Of a DNA stretch of 64,000 nt, positions 10,291 to 21,563 are shown piece by piece. Source of the stretch: Diacronema lutheri (Eukaryota > Haptophyta > Pavlovophyceae > Pavlovales > Pavlovaceae); the NCBI GenBank assembly GCA_019448385.1, contig JAGTXO010000075.1, positions 1-64,000 of the forward strand. The letters run 5' to 3'. Each line of letters begins with the position of its first letter. Position 1 is the stretch's first letter. Under the pieces are notes generated by a model. That model ran no database searches and was not told where the DNA came from. It worked only from the letters and a program-made list of their open reading frames with translations. The position numbers and the translations under genes were made by a program.

Positions 10291-10497
10291 ACAACTCTCC
10301 CTACCTTCTTCCTCCTTTCGCACCTCGCACGCGCACGCCGTCCGCTGTCCGCTGTCCGCGGCCCAAATTGCCTTGCGGAAGCCGAGCAGGCAGAGCCCTG
10401 CTTGGATGGCTCCAGCGCGCATCTTGTGGATGGCGACGCTGTGGGCGAGCACGGACGCTCAAATGTGACCAGTGGCGCGCACGTGCACGTGCGCTAA
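8425..10497 (+). CDS. USP-type ubiquitin peptidase (C19) on the element, copy 1
   Basis: The protein has the three boxes of ubiquitin-specific proteases: Cys box NEGSACYTTVLMQSL (Cys codon 9067-9069), RTPQDAAEFFRLLL (the QQD box) and His box SGHLVAIVLRNEAWFPCDDYN (His 9685-9687, DD 9730-9735). It should cleave ubiquitin or a ubiquitin-like protein from substrates. I infer exons 8425-9741, 9884-10210 and 10390-10497. Both introns are phase 0 GT-AG; the second has a GTGAGT donor and holds the C33 plus CA tract. The first junction continues as IYNVPESDALAWASGASML, matching the usual USP end. This gives 583 residues from ATG 8425, or 453 from ATG 8815, which I favour because the earlier part is arginine-rich and unlike a domain. 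The core (~225 residues) is compact for the family. It overlaps the opposite-strand gene by four bases at the stop codons. Confidence 0.75.
10244..10294. repeat. C33 homopolymer followed by (CA)n, intronic
   Basis: A run of 33 C (10244-10276) passes into a CA dinucleotide repeat. It lies in inferred intron 2 of the USP gene, upstream of pyrimidine-rich CTCTCCCTACCTTCTTCCTC, where a polypyrimidine tract would be expected. Copy 2 has 34 C and a shorter CA run. Confidence 0.9.
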
Positions 10498-11275
10498 CTG
10501 GACGTCGAGCGTGTGCGCCTTGTCCGCACGTGTGCACTCACGTGCGTCTGCGGCGATCTGCCCGGCGTAGTAGTCCGCGCGCGCGGGAGCCGCGTCGGCA
10601 GTAGGAGCAGGATAACGTACTTGCGCCTGACGAGGACGGCGAGAAGTGCGGCTTTTCGCTCGGGGTCTACCATGCCGCCGAGGTTGGCGCTGGCGCGCGT
10701 GAGGCAGTCGGAGCGCGCTGGGCCCGGGTTGAAGGCCTCACCCCGGGGGACGGGAGGATTCAAGGCGCCGAGCCGCTGCGGGTGCGGCGGGAGGCCCCGG
10801 GCGGGTGTGCTAATGCGGCTCGATGGCCGCCTGCCGGGGGGGGGGGGGGGAGGGGGGGGGGGGGGGGGGGGGGCGTTGGGCCGCCCGCGGAAACGGAGGT
10901 GAGCGTGTGGGAGCGGCGCGCGTCGGCGCGCGCGGCTGGCGTGCAGCACGGATAAGTCTTGTGTGGACTTCGCGGGGCGGATCCCGGTGCAGGGATTGCC
11001 GACGTAGGCCGCGAGCGCGAGCAGGGCGGGGATGAAGACGGATGATGGGGTTGGGGCCAAGGCCGCCGCACCCGCAGCTATCACGGTGGCAGCGACCGCC
11101 ACGGTCAGTGCGAGGCTCGCGTGGCCGCTGCGCGGGCAGCTCGCCCGCCAGGTCCAGGAGGGCCGGCCTGCGGCCTCAGTGCCCAGCGTTGGGCATGTCA
11201 GCGTCTGCGTCTGCGGGCCCGCCACTGCGATGGCGCATTGAGCCTGGCGCACCAAAACGCAATCGGTCCGCCGAT

Positions 11276-11310
<35 letters not shown>

Positions 11311-13190
11311 CGGAGGCGTGCGCGGGGGCTTGGGGTGGGCTCCGGGTGCCGGCGCTGTGCCAGCGGCGGGCTTGGTTGACGCCGTCTCGCCGGGGCCCTT
11401 GCGCCTTGCGGCGCGAGCGTCGCGGAGGGGCGTCGGCTGCGCTGGCTCCGCGTCGGCGGTGGCGTGGGGCAGGCTCTTGTGGAGGGCGGAGCGCTCGCGC
11501 ACGAGTCGGTTGCCAAGGCGGGCTGTCTGCGTGCCGTTGGGCTGCGCTTGGGCAGGTAGGACCTGCGGCCTCGGGGGCGGGCGGGTTTTCGTGTTGGGCC
11601 AGGCGGCAACGCGCACCGGCCGTGTTCGCGGCCGGCAGGCGGACGTCCGCAGCGGGGCGGAGAATGCGGGTGAAGCGCTTGCACGGGCGCGGTTCGCACC
11701 TGGCGGCCAGGCGATCACGAACCGTTGGGTCGCCCGGCTGTTTGGTGGAGCCGAGGGCAGCAAGGATAGCGAGCTTGGCCGCCTCATCGGTGACGAGCGG
11801 CACTGTTGCCCAGCTCTGTACCTCGAAGCCCTGGATGTGCAGGCGTCGGGGAAGTTCCCGGCAGCGTCGCCTGCGTCCGTCGAGAGGCGGACCGAAGTCG
11901 CGCCCCGTGCCCCCGTTGGCGACACCGAGCTCTCGCTCGTTCACACCGGCCCGCCGACGCGGGCGCGTGGTGCGCGCGCGTTGGGTGCGTGTCTGCCTCG
12001 AGCAGCGTGCCCAGTCGCAGTGTGGGCGCGTGTCCGTCTGCCTCAAAACGCCACGTGGAGGGGAAGGCGCGGGGCGGGCTCGCCGAGGAGGTGCCGCCGC
12101 TCGCTGCCACCCGGCGCGGGCTCGGGGCAGCCGTCTTCGGGTGCCGCGCTCTTCGCGCCATGCACGAACGTTCCGCCGCGCTCGCAGCGCGCGAGCGCAC
12201 ACACAGAGCGCGCGGCGACCCCGGCGGGGGCAGTGCGTCCCGGTGGCACTCGCGGGCGCGCGCCTGGCCTGGGCGCAGCTGGGCGCGTTGCCGCCCGCGC
12301 AGCGAGCCGCCCGCGCGCCTCGCCGCGCGCGCGCTTCGTCGCACGCGTGCGCCCTGCATGCACGCGCACAGCGCGCGGCGGCTCGGCGCAGTGCAAGGCA
12401 GAGCGTGCTGCAACGGTTGCGAGGGCGCGCACGCGCGGCGCGGCGCGCCCCTGTGTGGTCGCCTGCGCGCGGCGCGTGGTCCGGACGCAGCTCGGTGGCG
12501 TGATGCCGTTCGTGCAACACAGTGCGCGTGAGAGCCGCACGTGCACACCTGCAGTGCAACGCGGCATTGCGCGCGTTGCGTGGGCGGAGCGCGGCTGGAT
12601 GTGCTTGAGGTCGCGCAGCATGCCGCGCGCCGCGCGCTGTGCGGCGCAGCGAGTCGGCCATGCCCCTGGTCCTCGTCTCCGGGGGGGGGGGGGGGGGTGG
12701 TGGTGGCAACCAGGATCCGCCAGCGCGTGGTGGGCGCCGTCCAACTCCCAGCCAGGATGCGCCCCGTTCTTCCCCGACACTCTCCGTCCAAACCCGCCGC
12801 CCAGCCTGCCGCCGCACCCGCCGCCAACGCCGCCGCGCACCCATCCGCCGAGCTCACCTCGCGCGCGCTCGCGCTCACGCTGCGCGACGAGGCTGCGCAG
12901 GCCGGCGCGCGGCCGTGCAGAGCAGCGCAGGCCGGCGCGCGGCCGCGCGCGCGCGCTCACGTTGCGGCCGCGCAGCGAGCTTTCGCCGCGTCGCAGCCCC
13001 TCCGAGCAGCCACGATGCACGCCCCCGGAGGACGTTGGCCGCGCTCGGAGGCCGCGCTCGGGCGCGCAAAGAGAGGCGGCGCGGGCAAACGAGTAGGCTC
13101 GGCGCGCTGGCGGGTCCTGGTTGTGGGAGAGCGGGGCATTCTCCAGGGCATCATGTAAATTCTCCCAAGTATCATCCGGGCCGCCATCCG
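10494..13190 (-). CDS. Uncertain minus-strand gene in element (copy 1), exons unresolved
   Basis: Several minus-strand segments have protein-like composition and GC-rich third positions: HIQGFEVQSWATVPLVTDEA with KLAILAALGSTKQPGDP (about 11740-11860), a hydrophobic stretch LTVAVAATVIAAGAAALAP plus VFIPALLALAAYVG (about 11000-11100), and MVDPERKAALLAVLVRRKYV (about 10610-10680). They sit in different frames, separated by long C runs (G on the plus strand) at 10836-10873, 11277-11310 and 12681-12696. Each run is followed by an AG acceptor-like site in minus-strand sense, so I read the runs as intronic polypyrimidine tracts. The last stop could be at 10494 or near 10810. I do not recognise the family; one or two membrane segments are possible. 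It is divergent from the giant gene and converges on the USP gene. Confidence 0.35.
10836..10873. repeat. G15-A-G22 tract
   Basis: Near-continuous G run, C on the minus strand. In copy 2 it is G16-A-G25 (57386-57427). Likely a polypyrimidine tract of a minus-strand intron, and able to form G-quadruplexes. Confidence 0.85.
11277..11310. repeat. G34 tract
   Basis: Uninterrupted run of 34 G, about 39 G in copy 2 (57831-57869). In minus-strand sense it precedes GTGCGCCAG, a plausible 3' splice site. Confidence 0.85.
12681..12696. repeat. G16 tract
   Basis: Run of 16 G followed by GGT-type repeats; 14 G in copy 2 (59238-59251). Confidence 0.85.
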
Positions 13191-13216
13191 GACACTGACG
13201 TGCCCACAGTCTGCAG

Positions 13217-16200
13217 ATGGAGGACTCCGTGAAGGACGCTTTGCCCGGCGGGCGGGGCGGCTCGGACAGTTTCTCGCTGGCCCTCAGCACCATTCTGTCG
13301 CCGGGAGATACCCACCCCCACGTGGTCCCATCCACTTGCCTCATCGCCCTGCTGCGTTACGCGGATTTCGGCACGAGCAGGGTTAGGGTGGGCGACACGG
13401 GGTGCTCGCAGCATGCGCTCAAGGTGGCGCTGCGCAACCTGCGCAAAGCATGCGCGGATGCGGACCGGTTTGGGCAGGTGCTCGTGGTCGTGCTACCGCT
13501 CTGCCTCCGCGCGTCCAGCGGCCTCGTGCACTGGACGGCGGCGTACCTGCTCCTCGCGCCGCCCGCGCAGCGCGGCGCGCCGCCCGGCGCCGCGCTCGCC
13601 CTGCTCGCCGATTCGCGCACCTTGGGCAACGGCGAATCGGCGTACGCCACGGCGGCCGGCGTGCTCATCAAGAAGCTTGCGCAGCGCATCGGCAGAACAG
13701 CGCCGCCCATCGATGCCTTCAAGGCGCCCCCGCAGAGTGGGGCCGCGTGTTGCTTCGCCGCGGCAACAGTCGCGGCCGAGGTCGTGGCGAGCGCATCGAC
13801 GCTCTACGGCCGCCGCGCGAGTGTCCTTGTCGACATCAAGAAGGCTTTGGACGCGCGCCTCGCGCGCCTCACGACGGCCGCGTACGAGGAGACCCGCGCG
13901 CGCACGCTCCGCGCCGCCATCGGCGCTCTGCTCGGCGACCGCGCCAGGCGCTTCGGCCCGTTCACCCGCGAGGCCGCGCGGCTCGCCGAGGCCGCGCGGC
14001 TCGCCGAGGCGTGCGATGCCAGTGTCGGCGGATCCGCGCCCGACGGGCTGCTGCAGGCCGTCGAGGCGGCGCTGCGCGCGCCCGACGACCGCATCGCACG
14101 CACGGCCGCGCTCGACGCGCTCACGGGCGCTGCAGGCCGCGCGCTGTCGACGGCGGCCAGGCCGCGCGGCGCGGCGGCGCCAAGGCCGCCGTCGCGAGCG
14201 CCACCGCCGCGTGCGCCGCAGCGGCGCGCCGCCTCGGCGTGGGGGCCCCGACCATTCAGCAGCCTCGGCGGGGGCGAGGGCGACGGGGACGATGGCGACG
14301 CCACCACCGCTGACGACGGGGAGGGCGCGGAGGACGGGGACGACGACCCCGCGGGCGCGGCGGCTGCGGCGGTGGCGACGGGCACGGCGGCGACGAGCGC
14401 GGTGGCGGCGGGCGCGGCGCCAACCTCGCCGGCGGCGGCGGACGGCGGTGGCTCGGCGCCGCTCGAACGCCGCTGCGTCTACACTGCGCCTGATGAGGGC
14501 GACGCGGACGCGCGCGTGTACGACGCCAAGGACCCCGAGCAGCTAAAAGCGGGCAGGGCGCGGCTACGGGCGAACAGCGGGCGCGCGCCCGCCGTGGTCG
14601 ACACGCTTTTCGCGCACGCGACGGGCACGATCGTCACGCGGCAGCGCACGGAGGGCGTGACCGGCGCGGGCATGCACCACCTCGCCGCCCCGACGCAGGG
14701 CGCGGGGTACGGTACCGTCGTGCGGGCCGAGCTGGGCGAGCCCGGCTTCGCGGGGACGACATGGCACATGACGTCGGGCGTGGAGAACCAGCCGCGCGCG
14801 GTACGAGCGGCCGCGCGCGCGTACGCGCACGACGGCTGGGGCGGCGTGTACAATGCGCACGAGGACTTTGCCGCCTTCGAGGGCTTGCCGCGGCTCGCCG
14901 CGCCCGAATCGCTCGCGGCCATCGCCGGCGGGTCGGCGGACGCGGTGTTCTGCTGGCGGTCCGGCCGGTCCGTCATCGGCGAGGTGACGACGGTTCACTT
15001 CAATGGCGACCGCGCCGCCGCCATCGACCACGCGCGGGCGCTGCGCGTCAGGCCCGATTGGCGCTCGCAGCCCAGGATCTACGAGGCGGCGTGCGGCGCG
15101 GAGGGCACGGTGCTGCTCGTGTGGGTCGTGCCCGACCGTCACAAGAACCCGCGGCTGGACTGGGCGCCGATTCTCGTCGTGATCCACCTGCCCGCCGACC
15201 CCGACTGGCTCGCGCGCGCCACGCCGGCGATCGCGAAGGCGCGGCGCGAGGTCGAGGACGGACGCGCGCGCGCGGAGGCGCGCGGCGTGCCGCAGCACCT
15301 CGCCTACACGCTGAGCCCACGCTTCCGAGGCACCGCGCCGCGCGGAGCCGCGCGCGTGCCGCCGCGCCTCGGCGCGAGCGACGCGCGCGAGGCGCGCGCG
15401 CTCGCGGCGCTCGAGCCGGCGCTCATGTTCGCGCCGGCCTGGCGGCGCGCGGTGCGCGCGGCGAGCCGCGCCCCCGGCAGTGGCGCCGCGGCCGTCGAGC
15501 GCGCGCTCGCGCGCCTGCACAACGCGCTCGAGCCCGATGACGAGAGCGCGCCCGAGTCGACGCGCGTCGCGCCGCTCGCCGCCGCGCTCGAGCAGTCGGC
15601 GGGCTGGCCGGCGGGCACGGCGCGCATGGCGGCAAGCGTGACCAAGGGCCCCGGCGTCGGAGATGGCGCAGGTGGCGACGAAGTGACCAAAGTGGAGGAA
15701 ACGGCGAAGACGAGCGGCGACGGCTGCACCGGCACGCCTCCTCTGCGCCCGGCCGCGCGCGCGGCCGGCGCGGCGGACGACGGAGGGGCGGCGGTCGTGG
15801 CGGGCGTCGAGGGCGAGCGCGACGCACTCGCCAAGACGGGTGCCGGCGGCTGCGACGACGACGCTCGCGAGCCGCTGTCGGCCGGCAAGCCCGGCGCACT
15901 CGCCGCCGCGGCGACCGTCGGGGGTCTCGGCGAGCTCGTCGGCAGCCTATGCGCGTGGCTGGCGCGCGGCGCGGCTGGCGGCGCCATCGCGGCCATCTCC
16001 CCCGGGACGGCCGCGCGCGGAGCAAACGGCACGCCGCAGCGCGCCGAGCCGCCGGCCGCCGGCGATCCCGTCGCTCCGCACGCGCGCGTCGCCGCTGCGG
16101 CGCCCTTGGCGGGCAGCGCGGCGGCGCCGTCGTCGGCCGCGCGCGACGCGCAGCGCGGCGTCGCGGGATTCGACGCGGCCGCGCACGCGCACGCGCGCGA

Positions 16201-19200
16201 CGGCAGGCGGGCGGCACGGCGGATGCGCGAGCAGGAGGGGGCGGTGCACAGGGCCTTCCGCATGTCCCTCTGGCGCGACGCGACGTTTGTCGAGTTCGTT
16301 GAGAAGCTGCGCCCCGACGGCGGCGCGCAGCTGCTCGCGCGCGAGCCCACGCGGCGCGCGGCGGCGGTGCTGTGCGAGCTCGCGCGCGGCCGCGACGGCG
16401 CGAGCGGCGCGGCCGGGCTGCTGCACGAGATGAGAGCCGCCGATGCGCGCGCGCGCGAGGCCGCCAAAGCGGCGGAGGCAGCGCAGCTTGCGCACGGGAC
16501 GCTGCGCATCGTGGCAACCGTGGCGCTGGGCGGTGCGGTCTTCGCCGGCATGTCAGCGCTGGTCGTTGCTTGCGCGGCGCGCACGGCGACCGGTGCGCTT
16601 TTTGGGGCCCGCCGCCCGCGGGCGGCCGCGCGCGGAGCCGACGACGCGCTCGGCACGCTGCAGCGCGCCAAGCCGCCGCCCGCCGACAAGGGCAAGCGCA
16701 GGCGCGCCAGAGCCAACGACGACCCCGTCGACGCGGCGCGCAAGGCCGTGGGCAAGGCGGAGGGCAACTGCCGCAAGGCAGCCCGCCGGCTGCACCTCGC
16801 TGCACTGGGCGAGGAGGAGGCGCAGCAGCGCGTGCTCGACGCCGAGGCGGCGGAGCAGCTGGCGCGCTCGCGCGAGCCGGCCGGCGGCTGGGTAGGCAGC
16901 GCGCGCGCGCGCGCGCGCGCGCGCCCCGCCGCGCGCGCGCGCCCCGCCGCGCGCGCGCCCGTCGATTGGCGTGCGCGCAGCGCAGAACGGCGCGCCAGCT
17001 CCGTCACCTGCGCGCCGCCGCGCCCGTGCCCCTCGCGCGCAGGGGCGCCCTGCGGACCTGCGGCTGCAACAGGCGCACTTTGGCATGCGCGAAGATGCCG
17101 ACGCGGATGTGCGCCGCGCGCACGAGGCGCTGCGCCGGGCGAGACAGGGTGTGGCGTGCGCCAAGGCCAGCGTGCGGCAGATGGAGGCGGCGTTGCTCAA
17201 CGCGACGCGCTGCGCCACCGCGGTGCTCGCGCCGCGTGGCGTGCCGGAGGGTGACGAGCAGGCCGCGGCGAGAGAGCAGGCGGCGCTGGACCGGGAGGCG
17301 CCGCCGGCCGCGCAACGCGCGGCGCCGACGGCGCGCTCGCCCTCGGAGCCGCCGTCCGAGTGGGGCCCGCCAGCGGTCGGCCGGCGCCCGACGCCGCGTG
17401 CACTGTCGCACGCCGCGGGTCGCGGGGACGACAACCCGTTTGCGCCGCTCGCAACCGTCAGCGGCGATTGGTCGCCCACGCCGAGCTCGCGCTCGCCGTC
17501 CTCGCCGCCGCGGCAGCCGCCGTCCGACCGCCGCAGCGCGCAGCGTCGCAGCGCGCGCGCGCGGCCGCCGAGGCCGACCGTTTCGCCCGAGGACGCGCTC
17601 GCAGCCGAGCGCCAGGCGCGCGCGCTGTCGGAGCAGGCGGAGCAGAGGCGCGCCAAAAAGGCCGCCGCCAAGGCCGCGCGCCGCGCCGCGCGCGCCGCCG
17701 ACAAGCGGACGGCGCGCGTCGTCCACGCGTGCGTAAGCGCCGCCTTGCGGCGCGTCTGCACGAGCGTCGCCACGGGCACGCCGCTCGCCGTGCTCCGCGA
17801 GCGCGCCGAGGGGCCGCGCGCGCCGAAGCCCGCGCCCGCGCCGCCACGCCGCGCAGCGGACGGCGGCCGCGCGCTCCGCCACGCGCGCCGTGCGGCCGCC
17901 GCGGCGGCGGAGCGCGAGGCGGCGGTGGCGGCCGACGCCGACGAGCGGTTCGAGCGGCAGCCCTCCGCCGCCCGGTTCGACGGCGGCGATGGCGGCGGAG
18001 GCGGCCACGTCGAGGCGAGCGCGCGACCGCGCGCCGGCGAGGCCGGCGAGGCTGGCGCGCACGGCGCGCCTGGCGCAGCGGGGACCCCGGCGGCGTCGCT
18101 CGCGTCGCGCAGCCCGTGTGATGCGCGCCGCACGGCACGCCTCCCGCACGCACGCGCCGCAGCCACCTGCGCACGCAACGGCGGCTGGGGTGGCAACGTC
18201 GGCGGCGACGTGTGCGGCGGTTGTTTCGGCGGCGGCGGCGTCCGTCGCGACGCCTGCGGCGGCGGCGACGCCACCTGCGGCTGCGGCGATGGCGGCGTCG
18301 GTGCTGGCGCTGGCGAGGCCCCTGCACACGGTGCGCCGGCGCGCGCGACGGCGTCGCGCTTGCTGCGCTTGCTCGGCGCGCCACGCGCCGTGCTCGGTGC
18401 GATGGCGCACGCCGCAGCCGTGTTGGCGCGCGGCGTGGCCGCAGCCGTCGCTGGCGTGCGCGCCGCCGCGCGCGCCGTGCGGCGCGCGCGCCGCCGAGCG
18501 CCTCGCGCGCGCCGCACGGCTGCGCGGCGGGCTCGCGGCCCGCCGATGCGCGACGTCGACGGCGCCCTGCGGCCCTCGCCGTCCTGGTTGCGCACACGCC
18601 TCGTCTGCGGCCGGCGCCTCGCGCCTCTGCGCCGCGCGGGCGCGCGCCCGCCGCCCGCACACGCCGCGCCGAGTTCCCGCGCGCGCGCTGCGCAACCCGA
18701 CAGCGACGCGCCGGCGTGCGCGCCGCGGCGCTCGGCGCCTGTCGGTGCGCCGCCGCGCGCGCGTGGCCTGCGCGCGGCGCGCGCACGGCGCTTCCTCGAC
18801 GTCGCCGGCCGCGCGGCGCGGAGCGCGCGCCTCGGCGCGCGCATCACGCGCCAGCGCACGCCGGGTTCGCCATCGGAGCCCTGCACGGCCGAGAGCGGCG
18901 ACGGCGCGGGCGCCGGCGGCGTCGGCGCGGCGGCGCCTGGCGCGGCGACGATGCGCGCCACCGGCGCGCGCGCAGCGCGCGCTGCGGCGGCGGCGGTCGG
19001 TGGCGCCTCGCGTCTCGCGCGCCGCGCGATGGCAAGCGCCGCCGCCGCTGCCACCTCCATCGCCGGCGCTGCCGCCTCCACCGTCGCCGCCGCCGCCGTT
19101 GCCATCGGCGCGGCCGTCACGTCACCGGCGTTCGCCGCGGCGCGCGGCATGGCGGCCGCATGCGTCGCTGCCTGCGCCCGCCCCACCGCCGCGCAGGCGG

Positions 19201-21490
19201 CCGCGTCGCGCGCGCTCGGCGCGCTCTTCGTGCTCGTCGACGCGGCCGACGCGGCGGGCGACAGCGACGCCGCGCTCGGCGCGCTCGCGGCCGCGGTCGA
19301 CGCGACGGAGCTGCGCCCGCCGCCGGCCTTTTGGCGCGCGGGCCGCGCCGCGGCGTACGCACCGCGTCCGCCGCCCCTCGACTCGGCGCGGCCGCGCTAC
19401 AACCGGCGCGCGCGCGCACCTAGCCCTCCCGTCGCGGCCGCGCGGCGCAATCTCGCGCGCGCGGTGCGCGAGCTCACGCGCGCCGCGCGCGCTGAGCGCG
19501 AGCGCGCGCCGGCGCCGCGCGGCGCGCGCGGCGGCGTGCTCCACGCGCTGCGCGCGTCGCTCCCCGTGCACGCGCGTGCCGCGCTCGGCACGGACGCGGA
19601 GCTGCGCGCGGACATCGCCGCGTTCGCGCGCGCGCGCCGCGAGCTGCACAGCCTCACCGACGCCGAGGTGGCGGCGCTCGCGCGCCCGGACGGGCCGCCG
19701 CTGCCCGTGCGGCTCGCGTGCACGGCGGTCGCGCGCGCGCGCGGCGTGACCGTGCTGCTCGACATCGTGCCGCGCGGCGGCGGCGCGCCCGAGCGGCTCG
19801 TGTGCCGCGCCCGTCGCCGCGGCGCCGCCACGCGCACGCCACGGCCGACAGCCGCCGTTATCGCGCGCGCGCCTTGCATAGCGGCGCGCGTTGGCCACAC
19901 TGAGCCGGCGCGCGCGTGCGCGGGCGGATCGATCGGGGTCGCGCGCCTCCGTTCAGCGCGCCGCCGCTCTTGGCGTGGGGCGCGGCTCGACGTGCACACC
20001 CGCGAGCGGCTGGCCACACCGGTGCCAGGCCACGTCGTGGCCTGCGCCGCCGCCTCGGCCATCGGCGCGTGCGTCGCTCGCGCGCGGCTTGGGCTTGCAC
20101 GGCTGGCGCGCGCGTGGCCCTGCGCCTCCGCTCCACTGGCCGCTGCTGCTGTCGCCTTCGCGCCTGCCGCCGACGGTGTTTTCTGCGCCCCGCTGGGCGC
20201 TCCTGCATCCGCCTTCGCGCCTGCCGCCGACGGTGTTTTCCCCGCCGCACTAGCCGCTGCTGCATCCGCCTTCGCGCCTGCCGCCGATTTTCCCGCCCCA
20301 CTAGTTGCTCCTGCATTCGCCTCCGCGCCTGCCACCGACGGCGTTTTCCCCGCCCCACTAGCCGCTGCCGCTGCCGCGTCCGCGCCCGCCGCCGCGGGCG
20401 CGTCTTCCGCCCCACCAGCCATCGCCGCCGCGCCCGCCGCCAACGCGCGCACCGCCAACGTGCCCGTTGCCAACGAGGCTACCGCCACCGAACCAGCCGC
20501 CCTTGAGCTTCCCCTCCAACCCGCCAACTCGGCGCTGCTTGCGTGGGCGGGCGACGCGGCTGCGCGCCGGCTGGCCGCCGCCGCCGCGAGCGCCGGCCTC
20601 CCGCAGGCAGAGGTGGAGCGCATCGCCAGCGGCGACATGCTCGCCTCAACCGTCGACGCGTGCTGCGAGGTCGTGCTGCGCGTGCACGGGCAGGCCGGCG
20701 GCGGGCATGTCTGCCACGTGCCGCTCGCCGCGCAACCCGCGGTGTTTCAGGACGACGCCGAGCGCGCCGCGCTGCTGCACCGCCTGCGCAGCGAGGCGAC
20801 AACGCAGGCTGTCATCGGCGTGTGGAGCCCGTCGGACGAGCGCGGCGGCGCGGGCGGTGACGACGGCGCGCAGCTCGCCTCCGGCCATTTCACCGCGTTG
20901 CGCCTTGTGCGCGTCGCGCGCGCGGGCGAGCATCGCTACGACGCGGTGCTCGTCGACACGCTCGCGTCGCCCTGCAGGCAGGCGCTCATGCTCGCCAAGG
21001 CGATAACTGCCACGCTGCACGCGGCGGGTCTCGACATTTCGCGCGTGCGCCGCGCGCTGCTGCTCAACGAGGCGGCGCAGCGTGGCGCGACGTGCGGCCT
21101 CGCGATAGTGGGCGCGCTCAACGACGCGCTCGCCGCGGCGGGCTGCTCGTCCGCGCCGCGCACGTTCAGCGTGGCGGACATGTACGCTGTCGGCGAGCGC
21201 CTCCGCGTCGCGCTGACCGGCGCGGCCAGCGATCGTGCGCCGGGCGGCGTCTGCGCGGTCACGAGCGCGGTGCGTGGCGGGGGCAGCCCCGATCGCGCCG
21301 AAACGCCGCCGCAGACGCGCGGCGCCAAGGCCGCCGCTGGCGTCACCGCCGCCGCCACCGCCGCCGCCACGCCGCCGCCGCCCGCGCTGGGCGCCGCCGC
21401 CGCCGCCACCGCCGCCGCCGCCGCTGCTGCCGCCGCCGTGGCCGCGCCGCCACCGCCGCCACCGCCGCCGCCGGCCGGCGACGCGGGCGA

Positions 21491-21563
<73 letters not shown>

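Larger units (their letters stand above)
1476..17464. repeat. Large direct repeat, copy 1 (left half of the mobile block)
   Basis: This stretch matches 48018-64000 almost base for base in the same orientation. Differences are scattered substitutions, homopolymer-length changes and an 18-bp deletion inside an intron. The match starts at CTATATA (1476-1482 and 48018-48024). Upstream the two loci are unrelated, one being the prolyl oligopeptidase 3' end and the other the ABC-transporter 3' end, so this is an element boundary and not a tandem duplication of host DNA. The comparison ends at 17464 only because the window ends, so the true repeat is probably longer. Confidence 0.95.

Noticed and set aside
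11042-13096. Plus-strand open frame of 684 codons between the USP and giant genes
   Set aside because: It crosses long G runs as polyglycine, is highly Arg/Ala-rich and lacks natural segments. The minus strand reads better there, though that gene is itself uncertain.
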